Shown here: positions 18,439-26,454 of the stretch, piece after piece
Numbering within the stretch: the stretch's first letter is position 1
Layout: each line of letters starts with the position of its first letter
Assembly: GCA_017521925.1 (NCBI GenBank)
Contig: JAFXBG010000001.1
Span: forward strand, 1-64,000
DNA from: Clostridia bacterium
GTDB lineage: Bacteria > Bacillota > Clostridia > Oscillospirales > Acutalibacteraceae
DNA: 64,000 bases
Direction of reading: 5' to 3'
Notes under the pieces: generated by a model
Told to the model about the DNA's origin: nothing
Databases searched by the model: none
The model's input: the letters and a program-made list of their open reading frames with translations, nothing else
Position numbers and translations under genes: made by a program

Positions 18439-19308
18439 TTAATCTATTTCTGCAATTCGGTTTGCAAGCATTTTAAGCTCTTCGTCCGAATAAAAATCTA
18501 TGGAAATTGTACCGCCTGTGCCGTTTTTTGCGGCTGTAACGGTTACACGCCTGCCCATATTCTCAGAAAGAGCCATCTCAACCTCTGTAAAATATGTAGG
18601 CTTTTTGGCTTTTCTGCCGTCGTTAGTTTTTACTGCCTTTTTCTTTGTGGCGCTCTTTGCCAGTGATTCAACTGCTCTTACTGAAAGGCCATTGTCTACA
18701 ATTTCGTTTGCAAGCCTGATTACAGTTTCTTCATCCTCAATACTTACCAATGTTCTTGCGTGGCCTGCACTTAATTTACCTTCGCTGAGCATATCAATAA
18801 CAGGCTGAGGAAGTGAGAGAAGTCTCAGTGAATTTGCAACAGCAGAACGGGACTTGCCCACAGATTCTGCAACCTGCTCCTGAGTAAATCCGTGGTTTTT
18901 CATCAGCGAATCGTAACCCAAGGCTTCTTCAACTGCAGTAAGGTCTTTTCTCTGCAGGTTTTCGATAAGAGCGATCTCCATTGTCTCTTTATCGTCAAGC
19001 TCGCGGACAATTGCAGGAATTTCAGAAAGACCTGCCTGTAAGGATGCACGGTAACGTCTTTCGCCCGCTACAATCTGATATCCGCCTGCAAACAGAGGAC
19101 GTACCAGAATAGGCTGAAGCACGCCATGCTTACTGATACTGTCTGTAAGCTCAGCCAAAGCCTCAGGGTCAAACTCAGTACGGGGCTGACTGCGGTTAGG
19201 GCTTATTTCATCAATACCCAAAACAACAACTGAATCACGGCTTTCGGTTTCGTTTTCCATAAAAATGGCGTCGATACCTTTGCCGAGACCTGACTTTTTC
19301 TTTGCCAT
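18439..19308 (-). CDS. parB: chromosome-partitioning protein ParB (Spo0J)
   Basis: 289 residues. It binds parS, uses CTP to form a sliding clamp and loads condensin at the origin. The N-terminus MAKKKSGLGKGIDAIF is the ParA-stimulating peptide. The ParB/sulfiredoxin-like CTPase domain (about 40-130) contains GGYQIVAGERRYRA and NLQRKDLTAVEEA. The helix-turn-helix (about 145-180) reads TQEQVAESVGKSRSAVANSL. A dimerisation domain ends the protein. ATG 19308 follows AAGGAGAAGTAAT, one base after the parA stop, so the two are translated together. Two perfect parS sites lie within 3.4 kb. Confidence 0.95.
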   Translation of the reverse strand: MAKKKSGLGKGIDAIFMENETESRDSVVVLGIDEISPNRSQPRTEFDPEALAELTDSISKHGVLQPILVRPLFAGGYQIVAGERRYRASLQAGLSEIPAIVRELDDKETMEIALIENLQRKDLTAVEEALGYDSLMKNHGFTQEQVAESVGKSRSAVANSLRLLSLPQPVIDMLSEGKLSAGHARTLVSIEDEETVIRLANEIVDNGLSVRAVESLAKSATKKKAVKTNDGRKAKKPTYFTEVEMALSENMGRRVTVTAAKNGTGGTISIDFYSDEELKMLANRIAEID

Positions 19309-19309
19309 A

Positions 19310-20074
19310 TTACTTCTCCTTCCTGAGAATTTCCTTGCCCAAAGCGGTGTAAGCTTCAGCACCCTTACAGCTCTTGTCGTAATAAATTACTGGCATACCG
19401 TAGCTGGGAGCCTCTGAAATTCTGACACCTCGGGGAATAGGAGTTGAGTAAACCTTCTTTGGAAAATACTTTTTAACCTCAGCCACAACCTGCTGAGTAA
19501 GGTTAAGTCTGCCGTCGTACATTGTCAGCACAACACCCTCGATATCAAGTCGGGGATTGTACATACGCTTGATGCGTCTTACGGAATTCATAAGCTGAGA
19601 AAGTCCCTCAAGAGCGTAATACTCACACTGAATAGGAAGCAAAACCGTGTCGGCAGCACAAAGTGCGTTGGTTGTGATAAGTCCCAAAGATGGTGGACAG
19701 TCGATTAAAATGTAGTCATAATTACCCTTAACAGGTGCCAAAGCCGCCTTAAGTAAGCTTTCACGGTGGTTTCTGTCCACAATTTCAAGCTCTGCCGCCG
19801 CCAGGTCAAGGCTTGAAGGGATAACATCCAGATTTTTAAACTCTGTTTTAATTATACAATCGGCGGCACTTTTACCGTCTACTATTATATTGTAAGAAGA
19901 ACCTGCGGTTTTTCGCCTGTCTATACCAACACCGCTGGTGGCATTGCCCTGAGGGTCGGTATCTACTAAAAGAACCCGCTTTCCCAAAGCGCCAAAAACC
20001 GCGGCAAGGTTAACGGCAGAGGTAGTTTTTCCTACTCCGCCTTTCTGATTGGATACTGCAATTACCTTTGCCAA
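19310..20074 (-). CDS. parA: chromosome-partitioning ATPase ParA (Soj)
   Basis: 254 residues, matching Soj length. It is a deviant Walker-A ATPase that binds DNA as a dimer and regulates DnaA and segregation with ParB. Motifs: NQKGGVGKTTSAVNLA (P-loop), LLVDTDPQGNATSG, YDYILIDCPPSLGLIT (Walker B). The start is taken as the TTG at 20074 because AAAGGTGAT lies six bases before it and the family begins right before the first beta-strand (LAKVIAVSNQKGG). An open frame to 20221 adds 49 non-conserved residues and runs across parS, so it is rejected. Cotranscribed with parB. Confidence 0.95.
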   Translation of the reverse strand: MAKVIAVSNQKGGVGKTTSAVNLAAVFGALGKRVLLVDTDPQGNATSGVGIDRRKTAGSSYNIIVDGKSAADCIIKTEFKNLDVIPSSLDLAAAELEIVDRNHRESLLKAALAPVKGNYDYILIDCPPSLGLITTNALCAADTVLLPIQCEYYALEGLSQLMNSVRRIKRMYNPRLDIEGVVLTMYDGRLNLTQQVVAEVKKYFPKKVYSTPIPRGVRISEAPSYGMPVIYYDKSCKGAEAYTALGKEILRKEK

Positions 20075-20204
20075 ATCTTTATCACCTTTCAAAATAATCC
20101 ATAAAATGTGTTTTAATCCTAATAAAAATAATTCTATCACATATAAAGGCAAAATTAAAGAGGAAATATACAATTTCTGAAAATTTTTGATATGTTTGTC
20201 ATAT

Positions 20205-20220
20205 TGTTTCACGTGAAACA
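20205..20220. promoter_or_regulatory. parS: parS centromere site
   Basis: The perfect 16-bp palindrome TGTTTCACGTGAAACA, identical to the B. subtilis consensus parS. It lies 130 bases upstream of parA and abuts the inverted-repeat element at 20221. Confidence 0.96.
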
Positions 20221-20413
20221 CCGTTAGCCACGGTGGGCAATTCGCCTACAGATAGGTTAAGATATAAATAAACTTTTACAAACGGCGGATTTTGTTAGAT
20301 TAGCAAAATGCTATATATTATTATACTTTTCTCGCAACTACAACCCGCCGTTTATGATAGTTTGCCTTTAATCTTAAGTTTTTCAAATGCGAAATACCCT
20401 GCCGTGGCTAACG
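20221..20413. repeat. interspersed inverted-repeat element, copy A (full, two arms)
   Basis: This is most of the gap between parA and noc. CCGTTAGCCACGG (20221-20233) is perfectly repeated inverted as CCGTGGCTAACGG (20401-20413); inside, AAACGGCGG (20280-20288) faces CCGCCGTTT (20345-20353). Each arm of about 70 bases carries the order GTTAGCCACGG, GGGCAATTCGC or a variant, a variable stretch, then AAACGGCGG. The same order recurs at 29893-29975 and 48221-48469. The outer ends would close a large cruciform or RNA fold. No coding capacity. Confidence 0.8.
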
Positions 20414-20452
20414 GACAAAAGCCGCACAGCGGTGGCAATGCTGTGCGGCTTC
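20411..20452 (-). terminator. strong hairpin, probable noc terminator
   Basis: A perfect 12-bp stem, AAGCCGCACAGC (20419-20430) with GCTGTGCGGCTT (20440-20451). On the minus strand it is followed by TTTTGTCC. A second small hairpin, CGAATGC TTAC GCATTCG, lies at about 20491-20508 between it and the noc stop. The remaining bases to 20566 show nothing else I can name. Confidence 0.65.
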
Positions 20453-20566
20453 TGACAAAGGGGTTCAGATAAGGAAATGGGTATGAGTGGCGAATGCTTA
20501 CGCATTCGAGGGGAAAGCTAATTCTCAACTTCCTTTCATAAAAATGATATATGTAAACACGCCTTT

Positions 20567-21391
20567 TCAGGCGGTTTTACCTTGAATAGCTTCAGCTTTG
20601 GGAATTTTAACAGTATATTCAATATACTCATCGCTTTCAATTCGTTTTGCAATAGCGTTTATTCCCGAAAGCCGCATAGTATCAACGGCTTTGTTGATTG
20701 TATTTACAAAAATCCGTAAATCCTTGACAATAAATTTTCTGTCCTGCTTTTTATCAGGCAGAGTATTCTGGTGAAGAAAATCTGCAATATAGGCTTCTGA
20801 TTCAGTAGCATTATAACCTTCACTTATAATCCTGCTTAAGATTTTCTTTCTCAGCTCTTCGTCGTCAACTCTCAATAAAGCTCTGGCGTGCCTTTCAGAA
20901 AGACCTGCCTGAATAATCCAGTCCTGTTCTTCAAGACTAAGTTTTAGCAACCTTAGTTTGTTTGCTATAGTACTTTGCTTTTTGCCAAGCTTTGCGGCGG
21001 CTTCTTCCTGTGTAATGTCAAACTTTCGGATAAGACGGCTTATTCCTCTGGCTTCTTCAAACATATTAAGGTCAGAACGCTGGAGGTTTTCAATCAACGC
21101 AAACACAGCTGACTCTTTGTCCGTACATTTAATGAGCACACAGGGAACCGTGGTAAGTCCTGCAAGGATAGATGCCCTGAGTCTTCGCTCACCTGCCACA
21201 AGCTCATATTCTGTATCATTTAGCTTACGTACTGTAAGGGGTTGCAGAATTCCGTTGGTGGAAATTGAACGGGAAAGGCTCATAAGCTCGTCCTCGTCAA
21301 AATTTTTACGCGGCTGGGTCTTATTGGGACGAATTCGGATAATTGGAATATCAAGAACTTTGTTTTCACTCTTAAGCTTTGAAAAAATCAT
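20567..21391 (-). CDS. noc: Noc-like ParB paralogue (nucleoid occlusion protein)
   Basis: 274 residues of the ParB/Spo0J family. Noc binds its own sites, attaches to membrane and blocks FtsZ assembly over DNA. The CTPase region reads LVAGERRLRASILAG and NLQRSDLNMFEEARG (about 55-115); the helix-turn-helix reads TQEEAAAKLGKKQSTIANKL (about 135-160), where the QSTIANKLRLL recognition-helix context is Noc-like. Position between rsmG and parA matches B. subtilis. The N-terminus MIFSKLKSENKVL is short for a membrane helix, so membrane targeting is uncertain. ATG follows AAGGGAGGCTGACGG. I did not see the Noc site ATTTCCCGGGAAAT in this window. It could instead be a second ParB. Confidence 0.82.
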   Translation of the reverse strand: MIFSKLKSENKVLDIPIIRIRPNKTQPRKNFDEDELMSLSRSISTNGILQPLTVRKLNDTEYELVAGERRLRASILAGLTTVPCVLIKCTDKESAVFALIENLQRSDLNMFEEARGISRLIRKFDITQEEAAAKLGKKQSTIANKLRLLKLSLEEQDWIIQAGLSERHARALLRVDDEELRKKILSRIISEGYNATESEAYIADFLHQNTLPDKKQDRKFIVKDLRIFVNTINKAVDTMRLSGINAIAKRIESDEYIEYTVKIPKAEAIQGKTA

Positions 21392-21490
21392 CCGTCAGCC
21401 TCCCTTAACTCCTTAGCTTTGCTGTGATTTAATTCTACCACTTGTTAAGTAAGAATTTTGCGTGATTTTGGGCAAATTTTTTAGAATTTA

Positions 21491-21506
21491 CTACTATATA
21501 TAGTAG
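21491..21506. repeat. 16-bp perfect palindrome upstream of noc
   Basis: CTACTATATATAGTAG lies between the rsmG terminator and the noc start, in AT-rich DNA. It could be an operator or part of the noc promoter; no clear -35/-10 pair is seen. Confidence 0.5.
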
Positions 21507-21534
21507 GGATTTTTTGAATAATGGCGAAAAAGGG

Positions 21535-21570
21535 CAAAATAAAACTCCCTTTCAAAATTGAAAGGGAGTC
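21535..21570 (-). terminator. intrinsic terminator after rsmG
   Basis: Stem ACTCCCTTTC (21544-21553) with GAAAGGGAGT (21560-21569); TTTTATTTTG follows on the minus strand. It ends the mnmE-mnmG-rsmG unit. Confidence 0.82.
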
Positions 21571-21576
21571 ACAAAA

Positions 21577-22296
21577 TCAAAGGGGTTTTGACTTTATCTG
21601 GGAGTTATGGCGAGGATATTTTGAATTTGTCTTTTTAATCTTTTTGATTTCTACCACAGTACGCTCGCCTGCATCAAATAGTGAGTATTCCTCAACCTTA
21701 CTGAGTTTTCCGCCTAAAACAGAAATTGAAGATTTGGCAAGGTTAACCTCGTCGCATCCGCTTTTACCCTTAAGTGCGACAAATTTACCGTTTACCTTAA
21801 CAAGAGGTAAACAATATTCGTTAAGCACTCTCAGCTCTGCAACTGCACGGCTTACAGCAACATCAAACTCCTCTCGATAGTCGGTATCAACACCTGCCTG
21901 TTCAGCACGTATATGAACACACTCAACGTCTATATCAAGCTTTTCACAAAGTTCCTCAAGGAAATTAATTCTCTTACCTGCAGCATCCATAAGGGTAAGC
22001 TTAACATCTTCTCTTGCAATTTTAATTACAACACCGGGAAAACCGGCACCTGTTCCAACATCTACAAGACTAGCACCTTCTTTAATAAAACTATACTTAA
22101 GAAGTGCAAGACAGTCGATAAAGTGTTTTACAATAACTTCTTCAGGCTCGGTAATTGCTGTAAGGTTCATATATTCGTTAACTCTGACAAGCTCTTCAAA
22201 ATATATATATAACTTTTCGCCCTGTTCTTCTGTAAGAGGAACACCGAATTCTTCGGCTTTATTTAATAAGGTAGATATAAATTCTGCTTTAGTCAT
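21577..22296 (-). CDS. rsmG: 16S rRNA (guanine-N7) methyltransferase RsmG
   Basis: 239 residues. It methylates G527 of 16S rRNA. The class I methyltransferase fold is clear: LVDVGTGAGFPGVVIKI (SAM loop, about 73-88), LTLMDAAGKRINFLEELC, and FDVAVSRAVAELRVLNEYC. NLTAITEPEEVIVKHFIDCL is the conserved N-terminal block. The ATG directly follows the mnmG TAA stop, with the ribosome site GGAGG inside the end of mnmG, so translation is probably coupled. The basic C-terminal tail of about 18 residues is longer than usual. Confidence 0.95.
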   Translation of the reverse strand: MTKAEFISTLLNKAEEFGVPLTEEQGEKLYIYFEELVRVNEYMNLTAITEPEEVIVKHFIDCLALLKYSFIKEGASLVDVGTGAGFPGVVIKIAREDVKLTLMDAAGKRINFLEELCEKLDIDVECVHIRAEQAGVDTDYREEFDVAVSRAVAELRVLNEYCLPLVKVNGKFVALKGKSGCDEVNLAKSSISVLGGKLSKVEEYSLFDAGERTVVEIKKIKKTNSKYPRHNSQIKSKPL

Positions 22297-24171
22297 TTAC
22301 TTTCCTCCTTTTCGGCTTGAAAGCCAGATAATAAGCACGCTGATATCAGCAGGAGATACACCTGAAATTCTGCTTGCCTGAGAAACGCTGAGAGGCTTGA
22401 TTTTATTAAGCTTTTCCTGTGCCTCCAGACGAAGACCTGCAATTTCACGATAATCAATATCAGTAGGCAAAGCTTTTTCGCTCATTCTGCGAACCTGCTC
22501 GATACGGTCTTTCTGCTTACTTATATATCCCTCATACTTAATCTCAGTCTGAAGCTGTTCTATAATAATAGGTTCAAGTTGGGGTCTTTCTTTGTCTACC
22601 TCTGCCAAATCCTTATAGCTAAGTTGAGGACGCTTTAAAAGGTCATAAAGTGTAACACCTGAAGAAACAGGAGATGTTTCACGTGAAACAAGTATATTGT
22701 TCAACTCATCGGTAGGGGAAAGGGTAGTAGACTTAAGTCTTTTTAGCTCTTTTTCCTTTGCCTCTGTTTTTGCAAGGTATTTTTGCCATCTTTCCTCGCT
22801 TATAAGTCCGATTTCATAACCGGTAGGGGTTAAACGTTCATCAGCATTATCCTGACGTAAAAGAAGTCTGTATTCACTTCTACTGGTCATCATTCTGTAA
22901 GGCTCGTTACTGCCCTTTGTAACTAAATCATCAATAAGAGTACCGATATAAGAACCTGAACGGTCTAATATAAACTTGCTTTCACCCTTTACTGCTCTGG
23001 CAGCATTAATACCTGCAACCAATCCCTGAGCCGCGGCTTCTTCATAGCCTGAGGAGCCGTTAAACTGGCCCGCACCGTAAAGACCGCGGATATCCTTGAA
23101 TTCAAGGGTAGCCTCCATGCTTGTAGGGTCAACGCAATCATACTCTATAGCATAAGCAGGACGCATAATAACTGCATTCTCAAGGCCTTTTATTGTCTTA
23201 TAAAAGGCACTCTGTACACCCTCAGGGAGAGAAGACGACATACCCTGCAGATACATTTCTTCTGTATCAAGTCCGCAAGGCTCAATAAAAAGCTGATGTC
23301 GCTCTTTGTCTTTAAATCTGACAATTTTATCCTCTAAACTTGGGCAATATCTGGGGCCTACTCCTTCAATCATTCCTGAATAAAGAGGGCTTAAATGTAT
23401 ATTGTCAAGGATAACCTTTTTTGTATTTTCATTAGTCCAGCTTATATGGCATACAACCTTATTCTCAAGCTCTTCCTCAGTTTCAAATGAAAAATGCTGA
23501 GGTGGCTCGTCACCATGCTGAGCTTCAAGTTCAGAAAAATCAATACTGCTTTTTAATACTCTTGCAGGAGTACCTGTTTTAAACCTTCTTAAAGGCAGAC
23601 CTAAGCTTACAAGGCTTTTTGTAAGCTCAGTAGCGGCAAACATTCCGTCAGGTCCACCCTCATAAGAAACATCACCAATAAAGATTTTACCGCCAAGATA
23701 TGTACCTGTGGCAATAATAACTTTTTTAGTAAAATACTGTGCATGAGTACGGCTTTCTAACATAAAGCCATCCTCTGTCTTTTCAATCTTTACAATCTCA
23801 GCTTGTCTCAGCTCAAGATTATGCTGAAGTTCCAGCTTGTGCTTCATAATATCCTGATACTTACGTCTGTCAATCTGAGCTCTGAGAGAATGTACAGCAG
23901 GACCTTTACCTAAGTTAAGCATACGCATCTGAAGAAGTGCCTTGTCTGCGGTTTTTCCCATTTCACCGCCTAAGGCATCAATTTCCCTAACCAAATGTCC
24001 CTTTGCAGTACCGCCGATAGAAGGATTGCAGGGACAATTTCCTACTGCATCCATGTTGATTGTAAAAATTGCAGTTTTTACTCCAAGACGAGAAGCTGCA
24101 AAAGCCGCCTCTATTCCTGCGTGACCCGCACCGATAACCGCAACATCATAATTTCCTGCAATATAATTCAT
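22297..24171 (-). CDS. mnmG: tRNA uridine 5-carboxymethylaminomethyl modification enzyme MnmG (GidA)
   Basis: 624 residues, the usual length. With MnmE it places the cmnm5 group on U34 of tRNAs using FAD and methylenetetrahydrofolate. The FAD loop VAVIGAGHAGIEAAFAASRL is at residues 9-30; GNCPCNPSIGGTAKGHLVREIDALGG, GPAVHSLRAQIDRRKY, ATGTYLGG and the C-terminal PTDIDYREIAGLRLEAQEKL are all conserved. Active-site cysteines of GidA are present in NCPCNPS. The coding sequence contains a perfect parS (22675-22690) encoding VSRET. It starts 17 bases after mnmE ends and is followed directly by rsmG. Confidence 0.96.
   Translation of the reverse strand: MNYIAGNYDVAVIGAGHAGIEAAFAASRLGVKTAIFTINMDAVGNCPCNPSIGGTAKGHLVREIDALGGEMGKTADKALLQMRMLNLGKGPAVHSLRAQIDRRKYQDIMKHKLELQHNLELRQAEIVKIEKTEDGFMLESRTHAQYFTKKVIIATGTYLGGKIFIGDVSYEGGPDGMFAATELTKSLVSLGLPLRRFKTGTPARVLKSSIDFSELEAQHGDEPPQHFSFETEEELENKVVCHISWTNENTKKVILDNIHLSPLYSGMIEGVGPRYCPSLEDKIVRFKDKERHQLFIEPCGLDTEEMYLQGMSSSLPEGVQSAFYKTIKGLENAVIMRPAYAIEYDCVDPTSMEATLEFKDIRGLYGAGQFNGSSGYEEAAAQGLVAGINAARAVKGESKFILDRSGSYIGTLIDDLVTKGSNEPYRMMTSRSEYRLLLRQDNADERLTPTGYEIGLISEERWQKYLAKTEAKEKELKRLKSTTLSPTDELNNILVSRETSPVSSGVTLYDLLKRPQLSYKDLAEVDKERPQLEPIIIEQLQTEIKYEGYISKQKDRIEQVRRMSEKALPTDIDYREIAGLRLEAQEKLNKIKPLSVSQASRISGVSPADISVLIIWLSSRKGGK
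22675..22690. promoter_or_regulatory. parS: parS site inside mnmG
   Basis: A second perfect TGTTTCACGTGAAACA, about 2.5 kb from the first, embedded in codons for Val-Ser-Arg-Glu-Thr of MnmG. The coding constraint has been met without any mismatch to the palindrome, so it is probably selected as a ParB site. Confidence 0.93.
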
Positions 24172-24188
24172 TATATCAAATCCTAATC

Positions 24189-25556
24189 TTATTTTCCCAC
24201 GCAGAAGCTGTGGAAAACTTTATCTACAATTTCTTCAGATACATTTTTTCCTATTAATTCGTAAAGCTTAGAAAGAGCATTCTCCAAATCAATTGTAACA
24301 GCATCCAGCGAAAAACCCATATCCATTGCATCTATGGCAGATTTAACTGAGTTAAGGGCTTCTTCTGCGGCAAATCGCTGTCGTTCGCCTGCTAAAAGTA
24401 CGGCAGATGCAGAAAATTCTTCTGTACCCGTCGCTTTTGTTACAGCAGAAATAAGCTCTTCTTTGCCTGTACCTTGTTTTGCACTGATATATACTATATG
24501 TTCAAATCTTGTACCGATAAATTCAGTATCAATTTTTGTATCAAGGTCACTTTTATTAATAACCGCAATTGCCTGTGTATCTTTGATTTCATTTATTATT
24601 TGTCTATCTTCTTCGTCAAGTGGTACGCTTGAATCAAATACCACAAGCAACAGCTCACTTTGCTCTATTTTTTCCTTAGCTCTGTCAACACCGATTTTTT
24701 CGACTACATTATCGGTTTCTCTGATACCTGCTGTGTCTGAAAGCCTGAGGATAATATCGCCCAGAACTACGGTTTCTTCCACAACATCACGGGTTGTTCC
24801 CGGAATATCGGTAACAATACTTTTATCAAAACCTGAGAGAAGATTCATCAGCGTAGATTTGCCAACGTTAGGCTTGCCGAGAATAGCCGTAGGCACACCC
24901 TGAGTAACAGCCTTACCTGCATCGTAATTTTTAATAAGAGCTTCAAGCTCTTTTACACTTTCATTTAAGGTAAGCCGAAGGTTCTCATCGTTAACCTCAG
25001 GAATATCTTCCTCAGGAAAATCTGCCCATGCACTTAAATGTGCGGCAGTAAACTCAAGCTTTTCACAGAGAGCATAAATCTTCTTGCTGACTGCACCCTG
25101 ACGAACTTCATTTGCAGCCTTAAGTGCGCTCTTACTCTGAGCAGATATAAGGTTCATAATGCTTTCTGCTTCTGAAAGATTCATTTTACCGTTAATAAAT
25201 GCCCTGCGGGTAAATTCTCCGGGCTGAGCAGCCTCAGCACCATTAGCAAGTACAGCACGAAGAACCAGTTTTGTAATAAGATTTCCGCCGTGACAGCAAA
25301 GCTCTACAACATTTTCGCCTGTAAAGCTTTTAGGTGCACGGAAAACAAGGGCAACACACTCGTCTAAGGTTTCTCCCTCAGAAACAATGTTACCATATGC
25401 TGCTCTGTAACCTTCTAAATCTGAAAGTCTGTTACCTGAAAAAGAAACAAACACCTTATCTGCAATAACTATTGCATTTTCGCCTGATATTCTGATTATA
25501 CCAATACCGCCTGCACCCTGTGCAGTGCTGATAGCGGCAATTGTAGTTTCATTCAT
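24189..25556 (-). CDS. mnmE: tRNA modification GTPase MnmE (TrmE)
   Basis: 455 residues. It is the potassium-dependent GTPase partner of MnmG. The N-terminal folate-binding domain is at 1-118, a helical domain surrounds the G domain (about 212-375: LGKPNVGKSTLMNLLSG, DIPGTTRDVVEE, LSDTAGIRET, NKSD), and the protein ends in SFCVGK, the C-x-G-K motif with the catalytic Cys. ATG 25556 follows GGTGATTAAT; the TTG four codons earlier overlaps that site. A hairpin separates it from jag, so it may have its own transcription start or read through. Confidence 0.95.
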   Translation of the reverse strand: MNETTIAAISTAQGAGGIGIIRISGENAIVIADKVFVSFSGNRLSDLEGYRAAYGNIVSEGETLDECVALVFRAPKSFTGENVVELCCHGGNLITKLVLRAVLANGAEAAQPGEFTRRAFINGKMNLSEAESIMNLISAQSKSALKAANEVRQGAVSKKIYALCEKLEFTAAHLSAWADFPEEDIPEVNDENLRLTLNESVKELEALIKNYDAGKAVTQGVPTAILGKPNVGKSTLMNLLSGFDKSIVTDIPGTTRDVVEETVVLGDIILRLSDTAGIRETDNVVEKIGVDRAKEKIEQSELLLVVFDSSVPLDEEDRQIINEIKDTQAIAVINKSDLDTKIDTEFIGTRFEHIVYISAKQGTGKEELISAVTKATGTEEFSASAVLLAGERQRFAAEEALNSVKSAIDAMDMGFSLDAVTIDLENALSKLYELIGKNVSEEIVDKVFHSFCVGK

Positions 25557-25574
25557 ATTAATCACCAAAATACA

Positions 25575-25599
25575 AAAGGCGGCTTAAAGCCGCCTTTCA
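25575..25599 (-). terminator. hairpin between jag and mnmE
   Basis: Stem AAAGGCGGCT (25575-25584) with AGCCGCCTTT (25588-25597). On the minus strand TTGTATTTTGG follows; the T run is interrupted, so it may be a weak terminator or an attenuator. Confidence 0.6.
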
Positions 25600-25626
25600 G
25601 ATCGACGGGTTAAAACTCGTCGTTAT

Positions 25627-26409
25627 TTACTTATCAATTCTGCCGTAAAGACCCATACCTTCGCCCTCATTAATAGGAGCACGCTCAATCTTTTCAGCAG
25701 TAAACTTAGGCTTCTGGTTATATCTGCCTCTGCCTCCGCGGTTATTACCCTTACCGCGATACTTGTCGTTTCTGGGTTTAACGTTACCGTCAGGGCCGAT
25801 AACAACGTGGCGCTGAAGATTTTCGCCTTCGCTCCAGGATGTTGCACCGTTAACCTTCTGAACTGCTGTGTGAATCACACGTCTTTCATAAGGATTCATA
25901 GGCTCAAGAGATGTTTTCATACCTGTTTTAACAGCCTTGAAAGCAAGCTTTCTGCCTAAAATCTCAAGAGTTTTTTCTCTCTTTTCACGGTAGTTGCCTG
26001 TGTTGATTGTAATCTTGTAATAAGAATTGTCAACATGGTTTGCAACCAAACCTGTAAGATACTGTAAAGCATCAAGTGTTTCACCGCGTCTGCCAATGAT
26101 GGAGCCAACTTCCTCGCCTTCGAGTTCGATAACTGCACCTTCATCTTCTTCGGTAACCTTAACCTCAACAGAGGTAATATCCATTGCACCAAGAACATCC
26201 TTGACAAACTGTGCTGCTGTGTCAGCAGGGCTTGTCTTAATAAATGCTCTTACCTTTGCCTGAGTTTTGCCAAAAAGACCTAAAAAGCCTTTTTCAGCAC
26301 GCTGCAAAGTTTCAAATTCAACTTCGTAAGTTTCAACACCAAGCTGTCTGCAGGCATCTTCCAATGCCAGAACTTCGGTATCACCTACGCCGATAGCTTC
26401 TTTAATCAT
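25627..26409 (-). CDS. jag: RNA-binding protein Jag (KhpB/EloR, SpoIIIJ-associated)
   Basis: 260 residues with the usual three parts: Jag-N domain (about 1-55, GVGDTEVLALEDACRQLGV), a type II KH domain (about 95-165, VGSIIGRRGETLDALQYLTG with the GxxG loop), and R3H (about 170-235, MNPYERRVIHTAVQKVNG, RHVVIGP). The C-terminus is Arg/Gly-rich (YRGKGNNRGGRGRYNQ), which is more than the family usually has and should add RNA affinity. KhpB with KhpA regulates cell elongation and RNA stability in related bacteria. It follows yidC, the standard pairing. Confidence 0.93.
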   Translation of the reverse strand: MIKEAIGVGDTEVLALEDACRQLGVETYEVEFETLQRAEKGFLGLFGKTQAKVRAFIKTSPADTAAQFVKDVLGAMDITSVEVKVTEEDEGAVIELEGEEVGSIIGRRGETLDALQYLTGLVANHVDNSYYKITINTGNYREKREKTLEILGRKLAFKAVKTGMKTSLEPMNPYERRVIHTAVQKVNGATSWSEGENLQRHVVIGPDGNVKPRNDKYRGKGNNRGGRGRYNQKPKFTAEKIERAPINEGEGMGLYGRIDK

Positions 26410-26454
26410 TTTTTCTCCTTAAAGTATATACAAATATACCACTTATTTTCTCAG

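Noticed and set aside
20075..20221. 49-residue N-terminal extension of ParA
   Set aside because: It runs across parS, has no ribosome site at its start and no family conservation; a TTG with a good site lies at 20074.
20411..20566. Small structured RNA (SRP or 6S type) between noc and the repeat element
   Set aside because: Two hairpins are present but none of the conserved SRP or 6S core bases; the larger is explained as the noc terminator.
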